Source: Kribbella aluminosa
GTDB taxonomy: Bacteria > Actinomycetota > Actinomycetes > Propionibacteriales > Kribbellaceae
Length of the DNA stretch: 64,000 nucleotides
Assembly: GCF_017876295.1 (NCBI RefSeq)
Contig: NZ_JAGINT010000002.1
Coordinates: 496,001 to 560,000, forward strand
Direction of reading: 5' to 3'
Shown here: positions 30,964-40,437 of the stretch, one piece after another
Layout: each line of letters starts with the position of its first letter
Numbering within the stretch: the first letter of the stretch is position 1
Notes under the pieces: generated by a model
What the model saw: the letters and a program-made list of their open reading frames with translations, nothing else
What the model was told of the DNA's origin: nothing
The model's database searches: none
Made by a program: the position numbers and the translations under genes

Positions 30964-32859
30964 ATGAGAACAACCGCCTTCGGCGTCGCCCTTGCTCTCG
31001 CGGTGGCGTCACTCACCGGTCCCGCCCAGGCCCATCCCCCGACGACCCCGGTCAGCGTCTGGGTCACCACGCCGGACCGCGCCGAACTGCTGCACGAGCG
31101 CGCGCCAGTCTCGTTCCACGACGGCGCGAGCGACCGGACCACGATCACGGTCGACCCACGGACGACGTACCAGACCATGGACGGCTTCGGCGCCTCGATC
31201 ACCGACTCGTCCGCGAGCGTGCTGTACAGGCTCAGCCCGGCCGACCGCGAGCAGACGATGCGGAAGCTGTTCGACCCGAAGCAGGGCATCGGCGTCAGCT
31301 TCCTGCGTCAGCCCGTCGGCTCGTCCGACTTCACCGCGGCGAGCGCGCACTACACGTTCGACGACGTACCCGCCGGGCAGACCGACTTCGGCCTGGAGCA
31401 CTTCAGCATCGCGCACGACGAGCAGCAGGTGCTGCCGCTGCTCCGCCGTGCCAAGCAGCTCAATCCCCAGCTCAAGGTGATGGCGACGCCGTGGAGCCCG
31501 CCGGCCTGGATGAAGACCGGCGGCTCCCTCGTCGGCGGCCGGCTGCAGGACGACCCGAAGGTGTACGACGCGTACGCGCGCTACCTGGTGAAGTTCGTGC
31601 AGGCGTACGCGAAGGCCGGCGTACCGGTCGACTACCTCTCGATCCAGAACGAGCCGCAGAACCGCAAGCCCAGCGCGTACCCGGGCACCGACGTACCGGT
31701 CCGCCAGGAGGCCGCGGTCATCACCGCCCTCGGGCCGATTCTGCAGAAGGCCAGCCCGCGGACCAAGATCCTCGGCTACGACCACAACTGGACGACCCAT
31801 CCCGGCGACGTCGCCTCCACCCCGCCCGGCGAGGACCCGGAGACCGACTACCCGTACAAGCTGCTCCGGACGCCGGCGGCGAAGTGGATCGCGGGTACGG
31901 CGTACCACTGCTACTCCGGCGATCCGTCCAAGCAGGCCGACCTGCACAACGCGTTCCCGTCGAAGGGGATCTGGTTCACCGAGTGCTCCGGCTCGCACGG
32001 GCCGAACGACACCCCGCCGCAGATCTTCCGCGGCACGCTCACCTGGCACGCCCGGACGCTGATGATCGGTACGACGCGGAACTGGGCGAAGTCGGTCGTC
32101 AACTGGAACCTCGCCCTCGACTCGACCGGCGGCCCGCACCTGGGCGGCTGCGACACGTGCACCGGGCTGGTCACGCTGCAGCCGGACGGAACCGTCACGA
32201 CCGACGCGGAGTACTACACGATCGGGCACCTGTCGAAGTTCGTGCAGCCGGGTGCGGTGCGGATCGGGAGTACGTCGTACGGGACGACCGGATGGAACGG
32301 GCAGTTGATGTCCGCGGCGTTCCGCAACCCGGACGGTACGACGGCGCTCGTTGTGCACAACGAGAACGACGATCCTCGGACGTTCGCCGTTGCGGTGGGT
32401 GATCAGTCCTTCGAGTACGAGCTGCCTGGTGGGGCGATCGCGACGTACACGTGGGGGCGGGTGCGTACCGACGTACCGCAGGAGCTGATGGCGCGTGCGG
32501 CGACGGCGAGTGTGAATGCGGCCGATGCGGGCTTGCTTGTCGACGGTGACGGGTCGACGGTGTGGCAGAGCAAGGCGGCGCAGGCGCCCGGGCAGTGGGT
32601 GCAGGTGGATCTCGGGAAGGCGCAGACGTTCCGTCAGGTGGCGCTCGACAGTGGTGGGAACGTCGGGGACTTCGCGCCGGGGTTTGACGTTGCTGTGAGC
32701 AACGACGGGAGTAGCTGGCGGACAGTCGCGAGCGGTACGTCGAACAGCCAGCTGACGACGGTCGCGCTGCGGCCGACGCGTGCGCGTTATGTCCGGGTCA
32801 CGCAGACCGGGAGTGCGGGCAACTGGTGGAGTCTGGCGGATCTGCGGATCTACCGGTGA
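30964..32859 (+). CDS. Secreted GH30 family glycoside hydrolase with C-terminal F5/8-type (CBM32-like) domain
   Basis: A 631-residue exported glycosidase. Signal peptide 1-23 (A-Q-A cleavage). The GH30 barrel has Q-T-M-D-G-F-G-A-S-I-T-D-S near residue 70, acid/base E230 in S-I-Q-N-E-P and nucleophile E340 in W-F-T-E-C. A beta domain follows, then a discoidin/F5-F8 type C domain from about 500 to the end that would bind carbohydrate. GH30 enzymes include glucosylceramidases and beta-1,6-glucanases, and the latter would suit degradation of fungal walls. ATG 30964 has GAGGAG upstream. Probably controlled by the divergent LacI protein. Confidence 0.9.
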   Translation: MRTTAFGVALALAVASLTGPAQAHPPTTPVSVWVTTPDRAELLHERAPVSFHDGASDRTTITVDPRTTYQTMDGFGASITDSSASVLYRLSPADREQTMRKLFDPKQGIGVSFLRQPVGSSDFTAASAHYTFDDVPAGQTDFGLEHFSIAHDEQQVLPLLRRAKQLNPQLKVMATPWSPPAWMKTGGSLVGGRLQDDPKVYDAYARYLVKFVQAYAKAGVPVDYLSIQNEPQNRKPSAYPGTDVPVRQEAAVITALGPILQKASPRTKILGYDHNWTTHPGDVASTPPGEDPETDYPYKLLRTPAAKWIAGTAYHCYSGDPSKQADLHNAFPSKGIWFTECSGSHGPNDTPPQIFRGTLTWHARTLMIGTTRNWAKSVVNWNLALDSTGGPHLGGCDTCTGLVTLQPDGTVTTDAEYYTIGHLSKFVQPGAVRIGSTSYGTTGWNGQLMSAAFRNPDGTTALVVHNENDDPRTFAVAVGDQSFEYELPGGAIATYTWGRVRTDVPQELMARAATASVNAADAGLLVDGDGSTVWQSKAAQAPGQWVQVDLGKAQTFRQVALDSGGNVGDFAPGFDVAVSNDGSSWRTVASGTSNSQLTTVALRPTRARYVRVTQTGSAGNWWSLADLRIYR

Positions 32860-32915
32860 GCCCGAGCTGGGGATACCGTCCAACGAGCCGCCACCGCGCC
32901 TATTGAAGGGTCGTC

Positions 32916-33599
32916 ATGAAGTTCCTGCTCACGTCCTCCGGCATCCGCAACCCGAGCATCTCCGACGCACTCGTCGAGCTGCTGGGCAAGCCGATCTCGG
33001 AGTGCGACGCGCTGTTCGTCCCGACCGCGATCTACCCGTTCCCCGGCGGCGCCGGCCAGGCGTGGAAGGCGATCTCCGGGAACGCCCGCAGTCCGTTGTG
33101 CGAGCTGGGCTGGAAGTCCTTGGGCGTGCTGGAGCTCACGGCGTTGCCGACCATCCGGGAGGAGAGCTGGGTCCCCGCCGTTCAGGAGGCTGACGCGCTG
33201 CTCGTGTGGGGTGGCGACGTCCTGTACCTGACTCACTGGATGCGGCAGTCGGGCCTGGCGGACCTCTTGCCGTCGCTGACCTCGGTGTACGTCGGGGTCA
33301 GCGCGGGGAGCATCGCCGTGACGCCGTACAACTGTGACGCCGAGTTCGACCTGGACTTCGTGCCGCCGGGCAGCGACATGGGGCAGGGCGCCGAACGTGC
33401 GCTCGGGCTGGTGGATTTCACCCTGTACCCGCACCTCGGGCACCCGGACATGGAGGACACCTCGCTGGAGAACATCGGGAAGTGGGCGTCCGGGATCCCG
33501 GTTCCGACGTACGCGATCGACGACGACACGGCGATCAAGGTCGTCGACGGTGCGGTCGAGGTGATCAGCGAAGGCGACTGGAAGCTGTTCGGCGCCTGA
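32916..33599 (+). CDS. Peptidase E / S51 family peptidase
   Basis: A 227-residue protein of the class I glutamine amidotransferase-like S51 family (alpha-aspartyl dipeptidase type). The nucleophile is S129 in G-V-S-A-G-S, and L-L-V-W-G-G-D-V-L-Y-L lies upstream at about 95-105, as in peptidase E. The catalytic His is likely in Y-P-H-L-G-H. No signal peptide; cytoplasmic. The enzyme would cleave N-terminal Asp dipeptides. It stands alone downstream of the GH30 gene. Confidence 0.85.
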   Translation: MKFLLTSSGIRNPSISDALVELLGKPISECDALFVPTAIYPFPGGAGQAWKAISGNARSPLCELGWKSLGVLELTALPTIREESWVPAVQEADALLVWGGDVLYLTHWMRQSGLADLLPSLTSVYVGVSAGSIAVTPYNCDAEFDLDFVPPGSDMGQGAERALGLVDFTLYPHLGHPDMEDTSLENIGKWASGIPVPTYAIDDDTAIKVVDGAVEVISEGDWKLFGA

Positions 33600-33674
33600 T
33601 CCTCACGCCCGTTCGGCACCAGGGAGAGGAAACGGAAACAGCAGCGTCATGCCAGGTTGGTACCGTCCGGCGGC

Positions 33675-34124
33675 ATGGTGATCGAGGGAGTGGAACTACG
33701 CGCGGCGGCGCCGACGGATCCCGAGGTGCTTGCGCTGACGGCCGCTCAGCAGGCCGAACTGGCGGGGATGTACGGCGAGGACCAGCCGCTCGTCGAGCTG
33801 CATCCCGACATCTCGTTCACGGTGCTGAGCCTGGACGGGACCGCGGCGGGCTGCGTCGGCCTGCAACCGGTCGCCGCGGAGCTCGGGGAGATCAAACGAA
33901 TGTACGTCGCGCCGTCCGCGCGCGGCTGGGGACTGTCGCGGCTGCTGCTGGACGCGGTCGAATCACAGGCCAGGTCCGGCGGTCTCACCACGCTCCGGCT
34001 GGAGACCGGGCAGAAGCAGGTCGAGGCGATCGCGCTCTACACGAACCACGGGTACCGTCCGACGCCGCCGTACCCGCCGTTCGAGAACTCCGCCGCCTCG
34101 ACCTGCTTCGCGAAGGATCTCTAG
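33675..34124 (+). CDS. GNAT family N-acetyltransferase
   Basis: A 149-residue single-domain acetyltransferase with the central M-Y-V-A-P-S-A-R-G-W-G-L-S-R-L-L-L acetyl-CoA loop (R-G-W-G-L replaces R-G-x-G-x) and the late A-I-A-L-Y-T-N-H-G-Y motif. ATG 33675 was preferred to a TTG six codons upstream. Its stop overlaps the converging membrane protein gene by 4 bp. Substrate unknown. Confidence 0.83.
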   Translation: MVIEGVELRAAAPTDPEVLALTAAQQAELAGMYGEDQPLVELHPDISFTVLSLDGTAAGCVGLQPVAAELGEIKRMYVAPSARGWGLSRLLLDAVESQARSGGLTTLRLETGQKQVEAIALYTNHGYRPTPPYPPFENSAASTCFAKDL

Positions 34125-34732
34125 AGGTTCAGCACGAGTTCGTCGCCCTCGCGGTGGAAGCCGAGGTTCTTCAGGTACGTCGTGGAGTCGCGCATCCGCG
34201 GCGGCGCGATCACCTGCCGGAACCCCTGCTCCGTGAACACGTCACTGCGTCGGTACACGAACTCGCCCGGCGTGAAGTCGCGGTACTTCGGCACCACGTA
34301 GTCGAGGTCGATCTGCGCGCGCCCGGCGCCGGCATCATGCGCGAGGACCACGCCGACAGTCCGGTCGCCGTGCTGCACCAGGAACGCGTACGGGCTCGAC
34401 CCGACCGTGAACCCCGGGTTGAACCGGCTGATGTCCTTCTGATGCCGCTCGAGGACGAACCCGAGGTACGCGTCCCCGTCGTTCACCTGCAGCACCTGGT
34501 ACTCGGCCTCGTCGTGCCGGTGCCGGAGCAGCCGCCACAGGTGCACGACGTTGATGACCGCGAGTACGGCGTTCATCCCGACCATCGGCCAGACGCCGAC
34601 CACCGCGTTGAACGCGACCAGGATCACGCAGCCGACCAGGTTCAGCAGCCGTAGCCGCAGGATCCGGGTCTGCAGCAACGACAGCACGACGAGCGCCGAC
34701 CCGCCCCACCCGATGACACTCCACACATCCAC
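34121..34732 (-). CDS. YgjV-like membrane protein with soluble C-terminal domain
   Basis: A 203-residue protein. Three hydrophobic segments in the first 70 residues (V-I-G-W-G-G-S-A-L-V-V-L-S-L-L, L-L-N-L-V-G-C-V-I-L-V and M-N-A-V-L-A-V-I-N-V-V) fit the YgjV inner-membrane family, where they form an N-terminal membrane domain. The remaining 130 residues are soluble and resemble a degenerate acetyltransferase-like fold (Y-A-F-L-V, Y-V-V-P-K-Y-R-D-F, Y-L-K-N-L-G-F-H). Function unknown. Confidence 0.72.
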   Translation of the reverse strand: MDVWSVIGWGGSALVVLSLLQTRILRLRLLNLVGCVILVAFNAVVGVWPMVGMNAVLAVINVVHLWRLLRHRHDEAEYQVLQVNDGDAYLGFVLERHQKDISRFNPGFTVGSSPYAFLVQHGDRTVGVVLAHDAGAGRAQIDLDYVVPKYRDFTPGEFVYRRSDVFTEQGFRQVIAPPRMRDSTTYLKNLGFHREGDELVLNL

Positions 34733-34833
34733 AGCGCGAGACTAATGGCGTGAACGAGCTTCTTCTGCTGATCTGACCTCGGTCAGCTCTCCAGGTCCTC
34801 GCGCGCCGACTCCTCGGCCTTGAGCGACCGACG

Positions 34834-34995
34834 TCAGGTCGAGGACGACGATCTCGACCGCGCGACAATGACGTCCGGAACGAGCAGGCGTCCAGTGCTC
34901 AACTGCAGACTGGTCGCCTCCACAACGTCGGCTCCATCCGGCGCTGACTCGCGGAGGAACACGGCGATGCGGCCACTCGCCTGTGGAAAGCCCAG
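34834..34995 (-). pseudogene. Remnant of a Uma2-like nuclease gene
   Basis: On the minus strand, upstream of the pcnA 3' end region, about 50 codons read as a fragment like the middle of Uma2-family proteins, ending in L-S-T-G-R-L-L-V-P-D-V-I-V-A-R, which matches the conserved L-P-D-G-R-V-L-V-P-D-L-V-V-A strand. There is no start codon, no N-terminal domain and no catalytic C-terminal part; the frame breaks at once into Ser repeats and a stop. A further short coding-like tail, K-A-E-E-S-A-R-E-D-L-E-S, lies in another frame near 34800. The identification rests on one short motif. Confidence 0.4.
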
Positions 34996-34996
34996 G

Positions 34997-36457
34997 TCAG
35001 GAACGCTCGGACCACCACTGGAGGAGTTTTTCGCGGGCGCGCTCCTCGCCCAGAGGGCCTTCGTCGAGGCGGAGGTCCATGAGGAACTTGTAGGCCTCGC
35101 CGACCTCGCGGCCCGGGGGGATGTCGAGGATCTGCATGATCTGGTTGCCGTCGAGGTCGGGGCGGAGGGCGTCGAGCTCCTCCTGCTCCTTGAGGCGGTC
35201 GATGCGGGCCTCGAGGTCGTCGTACGCGGCCCGCAGGGACTCGGCCTTGCGGCGGTTGCGGGTCGTGCAGTCGGCGCGGGTGAGCACGTGCAGGCGCTCG
35301 AGCTGGTCGCCGGCGTCGCGGACATAGCGGCGTACGGCGGAATCGGTCCACTCGCCCTCGCCGTACCCGTGGAAGCGCAGGTGCAGCTCGATCAGCTTGC
35401 TGACCTGGTCGATCTGCTCGTTGCTGAACCGCAGCGCCTTCATCCGCTTCCGGGCCATCTTCGCGCCCTTGACGTCGTGGTGGTGGAACGTCACCTTTCC
35501 GCCGTCCTCGAACCTGCGGGTCTTCGGTTTCCCGATGTCGTGGATCAACGCGGCGAACCGAACGACGAAATCCGGCGTCGGAACAGACAGACGGGGTTCC
35601 AGATCGATGGCCTGATCGAGGACGGTGAGCGAGTGCTGGTACACATCCTTGTGCCGCTGATGCTCGTCGGCCGTCTCCAGCAGCGCCGGCAGCTCGGGCA
35701 GCACGTGCTTGGCCAGCCCGGTGGAGACCAGCAGGTCGAGCCCGATCCGCGGGTGGTCGGCGCAGATCAGCTTCTCCAGCTCGTCGCGGACCCGCTCCGC
35801 GGACACGATCGTGATCCGGTCGGCCATCGCGGTCATCGCGGTCACCACGGCCGGGTCCGGTGTGAAGCCGAGCTGGGCCGCGAACCGGGCGGCCCGCATC
35901 ATCCGCAGCGGGTCGTCACTGAACGAGTCCTCCGGCGTACCGGGCGTGCGGATCCGCTTGTTGGCGACGTCCTCGATCCCGCCGTACGGATCGACGAACT
36001 GGCGCGACGGCAGCCGGACCGCCATCGCGTTCATCGCGAAGTCCCGGCGGGCCAGGTCGCCCTCCAGGCTGTCGCCGTAGGCCACCTCCGGTTTGCGCGA
36101 GGTGGGATCGTAGGTCTCGGACCTGTACGTCGTGACTTCGAGGACCCAATCGCCCTTGCGAGAGCCGATGGTGCCGAACGCCTTGCCGATGTCCCACACG
36201 TGGTCCGCCCAGCCGGACAGCAACCGCTCGATCACGTCGGGGTGCGCTGACGTGGTGAAGTCGAGATCCTTGCTCCCCCGGCCGAGGAGAATGTCCCGGA
36301 CAGGACCGCCGACCAGGGCGATCTCGTGGCCGGCATCGGCGAACCGGGAGCCCAGTTGGTCGACGACGGGAGCGAGTTCCAGCAGGGCCTGGACGGCGCG
36401 CCGCTGGACGCCGGACAACGATCCGGCGGAGGCTGACTGGTCGGCAAAGGGTGACAC
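34997..36457 (-). CDS. pcnA: CCA tRNA nucleotidyltransferase
   Basis: A 486-residue class II CCA-adding enzyme, which builds or repairs the tRNA 3' CCA end. The nucleotidyltransferase head has G-G-P-V-R-D (50-55) and the metal carboxylates D-L-D (64-66), then R-R-D-F-A-M-N-A (137-144) and R-M-M-R-A-A-R-F (185-192). An HD domain follows with H306-D307. The GTG start at 36457 lies 24 bp from the divergent DUF6049 start. The position next to the DUF6049 and murJ genes matches Rv3907c in Mycobacterium. No NUDIX (mutT4) gene lies between, unlike Mycobacterium. Confidence 0.93.
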   Translation of the reverse strand: MSPFADQSASAGSLSGVQRRAVQALLELAPVVDQLGSRFADAGHEIALVGGPVRDILLGRGSKDLDFTTSAHPDVIERLLSGWADHVWDIGKAFGTIGSRKGDWVLEVTTYRSETYDPTSRKPEVAYGDSLEGDLARRDFAMNAMAVRLPSRQFVDPYGGIEDVANKRIRTPGTPEDSFSDDPLRMMRAARFAAQLGFTPDPAVVTAMTAMADRITIVSAERVRDELEKLICADHPRIGLDLLVSTGLAKHVLPELPALLETADEHQRHKDVYQHSLTVLDQAIDLEPRLSVPTPDFVVRFAALIHDIGKPKTRRFEDGGKVTFHHHDVKGAKMARKRMKALRFSNEQIDQVSKLIELHLRFHGYGEGEWTDSAVRRYVRDAGDQLERLHVLTRADCTTRNRRKAESLRAAYDDLEARIDRLKEQEELDALRPDLDGNQIMQILDIPPGREVGEAYKFLMDLRLDEGPLGEERAREKLLQWWSERS

Positions 36458-36481
36458 GGGGAACTAGGTTACGGTGACGGC

Positions 36482-38782
36482 GTGTTCAGACGGCGACTGA
36501 GGCTCCCAGCGGTGCTGGGTGCCTGCCTGCTGGTTGCTGCTTCGGCAGCGACTCTGAGTGCTCCGGCCGCTGCGGAGCCGGTCGACGAGCCGGCCGTTCA
36601 GGTCAGCATCGACACGTTCGGCCCGGTCGCGCCGAAGGCCGGTGAGCAGGTGGTGATCAAGGGCCGGGTGACGAACACCAGCTCGGTCACCTTCGACGCC
36701 CCGCAGGCCCTGGCCTGTATCGACCGCACCCGGCTGGCCAGCACCTCCGCGCTGGACGCCATCTCGACCGAGCAGAACGTCCCGATGGACAAGCGGGACA
36801 GCTGCAGCAACCTGACCACCGACAGCCAGACGTTCCAGCCGTTCGACCAGCCGCTGGCGCCGAAACAGACCGTCCAGTTCTCGCTGAAGGTGCCGTGGAA
36901 GGAATGGCGGATCAACGGGGACACCGGCGTCTACGTCGTCGGCGTGACGTTCCGCGGGGAGACGCCGAACGACGGGCGGGTGATGGCCGGCCGGGCGCGA
37001 CTGCTGATGCCGGTGATCGGCAGGCAGCCGTTGCAGCGCACCGTCAGCACCGCCCTGGTCGTACCGCTGCGCTTCCGGCCGACCCAGCTCGGCGGCCGCA
37101 ACTTCGCGAACGAGGCGCTCGCCAAGGCCCTCGCCCCGACCGGTTCGCTCGGCCGGCTGCTGGCCCTGGGCAGACAACGCAAGGTCACCTGGCTGGTCGA
37201 CCCAGCGATGCTCGACGAGATCCGGCAGCTGGGGAAGGGGTACGTGATCCTCGGCCAGAACGGCCAGACCACCTCCGGCACCGGACAGGCCACCGCGGCC
37301 GTCTGGCTGAAGGAGTTCGACGCCACGACCGCCAGGGGCAATCAGGTCGTCCTGCTGCCGTACGGCGACCCGGACGTCGCCGGACTGCTGGACTCGGGCG
37401 GCCCGTTGAAGGACCTCGTCGGGCGGGCCCGGACCAAGACCGAGCACTCGGGCGGCGAGCTGGCCCCGACCTTCACCAACGGCCTCTGGCTCGAGGGCGG
37501 CGCGGCCGCGAGCCGCTACCTGGGCGCAGCGTCCGGCGGATTCGCCGGCGCCACCCCCGACGACCTGAACCTGGTCAGCAGCTCCTCCTGGACCGCCCGC
37601 ACCCGCCCGGTTCTGACCAGCACCCCGGTGTACGACGTACTCACGCCGGAAAGCCCTGACCACGCGGTCCGGACCGTGATCGCGGACTCCGCGCTCACCG
37701 AGGGCGGCCCCGACCCGGAGACCGCGAACAACCCGCTCCAGGTGCGGCAGCGGTTCGCGGCGGTGACCGCCCTGATCGCGGCTGCCGGAAAGAGCGCTGC
37801 CTCAGTGGTCGCCCTACCGCCCCGTGGCTGGGACCCGAACGGCACCGCCACCGCTGCGCTCGCGGGCAGCCTGTCGCTGCCGTGGATCAAGACCACCGAC
37901 CTCGGCACGATCGTGGCGACCAGCCCGAAGCCGCAGCCCGTCAAGGCGCCGACCGCGCCGCGGACCAACGGCGTACTGTCCGAGGCCCAGCTGCAGAGCG
38001 TCTCCCAGCTCGACGCCGCGACCAGCACGATGCAGAACCTGCTCGTCGACGGGAGCCAGCTGCCCGACGTGATGACGCAGGCGCTGCTGCGGTCCGCCTC
38101 GACCAGTTGGAACGGGTACCCGGAGGAGGCGCAGTACTTCAGCTCGATCGAGCGCGGCTCCGCGAACCAGCAGCTCGGCAAGGTGCACCTGGTGAACGCG
38201 AGCGTGGACCGCGGGTTGCGCAAGGAGATCAAGGTCAACCTGGCGGGCAGCAAGGGCACGTTCCCGCTGACGATCACCAACGAGACCGACTGGTCGGTCC
38301 GGGTCGGCATCGTCGTCACGCCCGTCAACCGGACCGACCTCAAGATCAAGACGCCGCAGACCGTCGTCCTCGGCCCGGGCCAGAAGTGGACCCCGAGGAT
38401 CAACGCGAGCGCCGAGCAGAACGGTCTGATCCGCGCGAACGCCCAGGTCACGAACGCGGCCGGCAAGCCGGTCGGCAAGTCCCAGGAGATGCTGATCCAG
38501 GCCAGCCAGTACGGCAGCGTCGGCTGGATCCTGGTCGCCGCCGCCTGCGCGCTGCTGTTCGGTACGTCGTTCGTCCGGATCTATCGCCGGATCCGGATCG
38601 AGCGCCGCAACCCGGCCGCGGTCACCACGACGACCGAGCCGGCCGACTCCGCCGAGTCCGAGGAACCCGGTGAGGCCGCCGAAACCCCTGATCCCGCCCA
38701 CGGCCGCCATGCGGCGAACGGCGTACCCGAGGAGACTCCGGGGACGTCGCTGAAAGAAGGAGTCGGTTCGAAGGATGGCTGA
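36482..38782 (+). CDS. DUF6049 family secreted membrane-anchored protein
   Basis: A 766-residue protein equivalent by position and architecture to Mycobacterium Rv3909. Signal peptide about 1-33 (L-L-V-A-A-S-A-A-T-L-S-A-P-A-A-A), a large extracytoplasmic region with beta-rich domains, one TM helix at about 678-698 and a disordered acidic cytoplasmic tail of about 65 residues. GTG 36482 starts the frame. It overlaps murJ by 8 bp, so it is co-translated with the lipid II flippase; a function in cell wall assembly is inferred from this conserved linkage. No enzyme motif is seen. Confidence 0.85.
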   Translation: MFRRRLRLPAVLGACLLVAASAATLSAPAAAEPVDEPAVQVSIDTFGPVAPKAGEQVVIKGRVTNTSSVTFDAPQALACIDRTRLASTSALDAISTEQNVPMDKRDSCSNLTTDSQTFQPFDQPLAPKQTVQFSLKVPWKEWRINGDTGVYVVGVTFRGETPNDGRVMAGRARLLMPVIGRQPLQRTVSTALVVPLRFRPTQLGGRNFANEALAKALAPTGSLGRLLALGRQRKVTWLVDPAMLDEIRQLGKGYVILGQNGQTTSGTGQATAAVWLKEFDATTARGNQVVLLPYGDPDVAGLLDSGGPLKDLVGRARTKTEHSGGELAPTFTNGLWLEGGAAASRYLGAASGGFAGATPDDLNLVSSSSWTARTRPVLTSTPVYDVLTPESPDHAVRTVIADSALTEGGPDPETANNPLQVRQRFAAVTALIAAAGKSAASVVALPPRGWDPNGTATAALAGSLSLPWIKTTDLGTIVATSPKPQPVKAPTAPRTNGVLSEAQLQSVSQLDAATSTMQNLLVDGSQLPDVMTQALLRSASTSWNGYPEEAQYFSSIERGSANQQLGKVHLVNASVDRGLRKEIKVNLAGSKGTFPLTITNETDWSVRVGIVVTPVNRTDLKIKTPQTVVLGPGQKWTPRINASAEQNGLIRANAQVTNAAGKPVGKSQEMLIQASQYGSVGWILVAAACALLFGTSFVRIYRRIRIERRNPAAVTTTTEPADSAESEEPGEAAETPDPAHGRHAANGVPEETPGTSLKEGVGSKDG

Positions 38783-40421
38783 CCGCACCCTGCGATCCGC
38801 GGCGGTGATGGCAGCCGGAACGGTGCTGTCCCGCCTGCTCGGATTCATCCGGATCGCCCTGCTCGCGGCCGCCATCGGCACCGCGCTGCGGGGCGACATC
38901 TTCACCGCCGCGAACACGATCCCGAACAGTCTGTACATCCTGCTGGCCGGCGGGGTGTTCAACACCGTGCTGGTCCCGCAACTGGTGCGCGCGATCAAGA
39001 ACCACGACGACGGCGGCCAGGACTTCACCAACCGGATCCTCACCTTCGGCTTCGTCGTACTCGCCGTCGTCACGGTGGCCTGCGTCCTGCTGGCTCCGGC
39101 GATCGCCGAGCTGTACCTGCCGAAGGAGCTGCACGACCCGTCCCGGGCGTCCGAGCGGGAGTCGATGGTGATGTTCGTCCGGCTCTGCCTGCCGCAGATC
39201 TTCTTCTACGGCGCGTTCGTCCTGGTCGGTCAGGTGCTGAACGCGCGCCGCCGGTTCGGTCCGATGATGTGGGCGCCGATCGCGAACAACATCGTCGCCT
39301 GCGCCTCGATCGTGCTCTTCCTGTTCATCTACCGAGTCGGCGACACTCCCCCGACGTACAGCCACGGCGAGGAGCTGCTGCTCGGGCTCGGGCACACACT
39401 CGGGATCGCGGTCCAGCTGCTCGTGCTGCTGCCGTACCTGCGGGCCAGCGGGCACCTGTACCGGGTCAAGTTCGGCCTCCGCGGAACCGGTCTGGGCCAC
39501 ACCGCCCGGCTGGGCCTCTGGACGGTGCTGTTCGTCGCCGTGAACCAGGTGACCCTGGTGGTCGTCACCCAGCTCGCGATCGCCGGCAGCGCCTCGAACG
39601 ATCCGGGCGCGAAGGCCGGCCTGTTCGCGTACAGCACCGCGATGCTGATCATCCTGGTGCCGCACGGCATCGTCACGGTCTCGCTCGCGACGGCGGCGCT
39701 GCCGCAGATGTCCACGCTGGCGGCCGACGGCGACACGGCCGCAGTGGGCCGGATGTCGGCCCGGTCGATCCGTCAGACGCTGGCGATCGTGGTCCCGGCG
39801 GCGGCCGCGATGATCGCGTTCGCGTACCCGATCGTGACGCTGATCGCGGGCTACGGCTCCGGTAAGAACAACCTGACGCTGATGTCGTACACGCTGATGA
39901 CGCTCGCGCTCGGCATCGTCCCGTTCACCATCCAGTACTTCCAGCTGCGCACCTTCTACGCCTTCGAGGACACCCGTACGCCGTTCTTCCTGCAGTGCGT
40001 GATCGCGGCGACGAACATCGCGGCCGCGGTGATCGGGGTCCGGGTGCTGCTGAACCAGGAGGACCTGCGGTTCAGCGGCGTCGTGCTGGGCGCGGCGTAT
40101 GCCGTGGCTTACCTGGTCGCCGTACTGATCTCGCGGCCCGTGCTGCGCCGCCGGGTGCCGCGGGTTCCGGGCGCCGGAATCGGGCTGCCGCTGCTCGCGA
40201 TGGTGATCGCAGCGGTCGCTGGGGCCGGTGCGGGCAAGATCGTGCTGTGGATACTGGACCTGGCGATCGACTGGTCCGGGCCGCTCGGCGCGATCCTCCA
40301 GCTCGCGGTGGCGGCGCTCGTGATGCTGCCGGTGTACGCCGCCGTGTCGCGGGTACTGCGGATCCACGAGGTGAACGATGTGGTGTCCATGGTCACATCG
40401 AAGCTGCCGATCGGGCGCTGA
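38775..40421 (+). CDS. murJ: Lipid II flippase MurJ (MviN family)
   Basis: A 548-residue integral membrane protein with about 14 hydrophobic segments. The MurJ start (S-A-A-V-M-A-A-G-T-V-L-S-R-L-L-G-F-I-R), the P-N-S-L-Y-I-L-L-A-G-G loop and Y-F-Q-L-R-T-F-Y-A-F-E-D-T-R-T-P near residue 400 are diagnostic. It moves lipid II to the outer leaflet for peptidoglycan synthesis. In mycobacteria MviN carries a C-terminal pseudokinase; here the protein stops after the membrane domain and a separate kinase-like gene follows 103 bp downstream. Confidence 0.93.
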   Translation: MADRTLRSAAVMAAGTVLSRLLGFIRIALLAAAIGTALRGDIFTAANTIPNSLYILLAGGVFNTVLVPQLVRAIKNHDDGGQDFTNRILTFGFVVLAVVTVACVLLAPAIAELYLPKELHDPSRASERESMVMFVRLCLPQIFFYGAFVLVGQVLNARRRFGPMMWAPIANNIVACASIVLFLFIYRVGDTPPTYSHGEELLLGLGHTLGIAVQLLVLLPYLRASGHLYRVKFGLRGTGLGHTARLGLWTVLFVAVNQVTLVVVTQLAIAGSASNDPGAKAGLFAYSTAMLIILVPHGIVTVSLATAALPQMSTLAADGDTAAVGRMSARSIRQTLAIVVPAAAAMIAFAYPIVTLIAGYGSGKNNLTLMSYTLMTLALGIVPFTIQYFQLRTFYAFEDTRTPFFLQCVIAATNIAAAVIGVRVLLNQEDLRFSGVVLGAAYAVAYLVAVLISRPVLRRRVPRVPGAGIGLPLLAMVIAAVAGAGAGKIVLWILDLAIDWSGPLGAILQLAVAALVMLPVYAAVSRVLRIHEVNDVVSMVTSKLPIGR

Positions 40422-40437
40422 TCCGAACCGCTTGTGC

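Noticed and set aside
34820-36250. Long plus-strand open frame (476 codons) opposite pcnA
   Set aside because: Antisense to pcnA, whose motifs are complete; no homology-like pattern in the plus-strand product.
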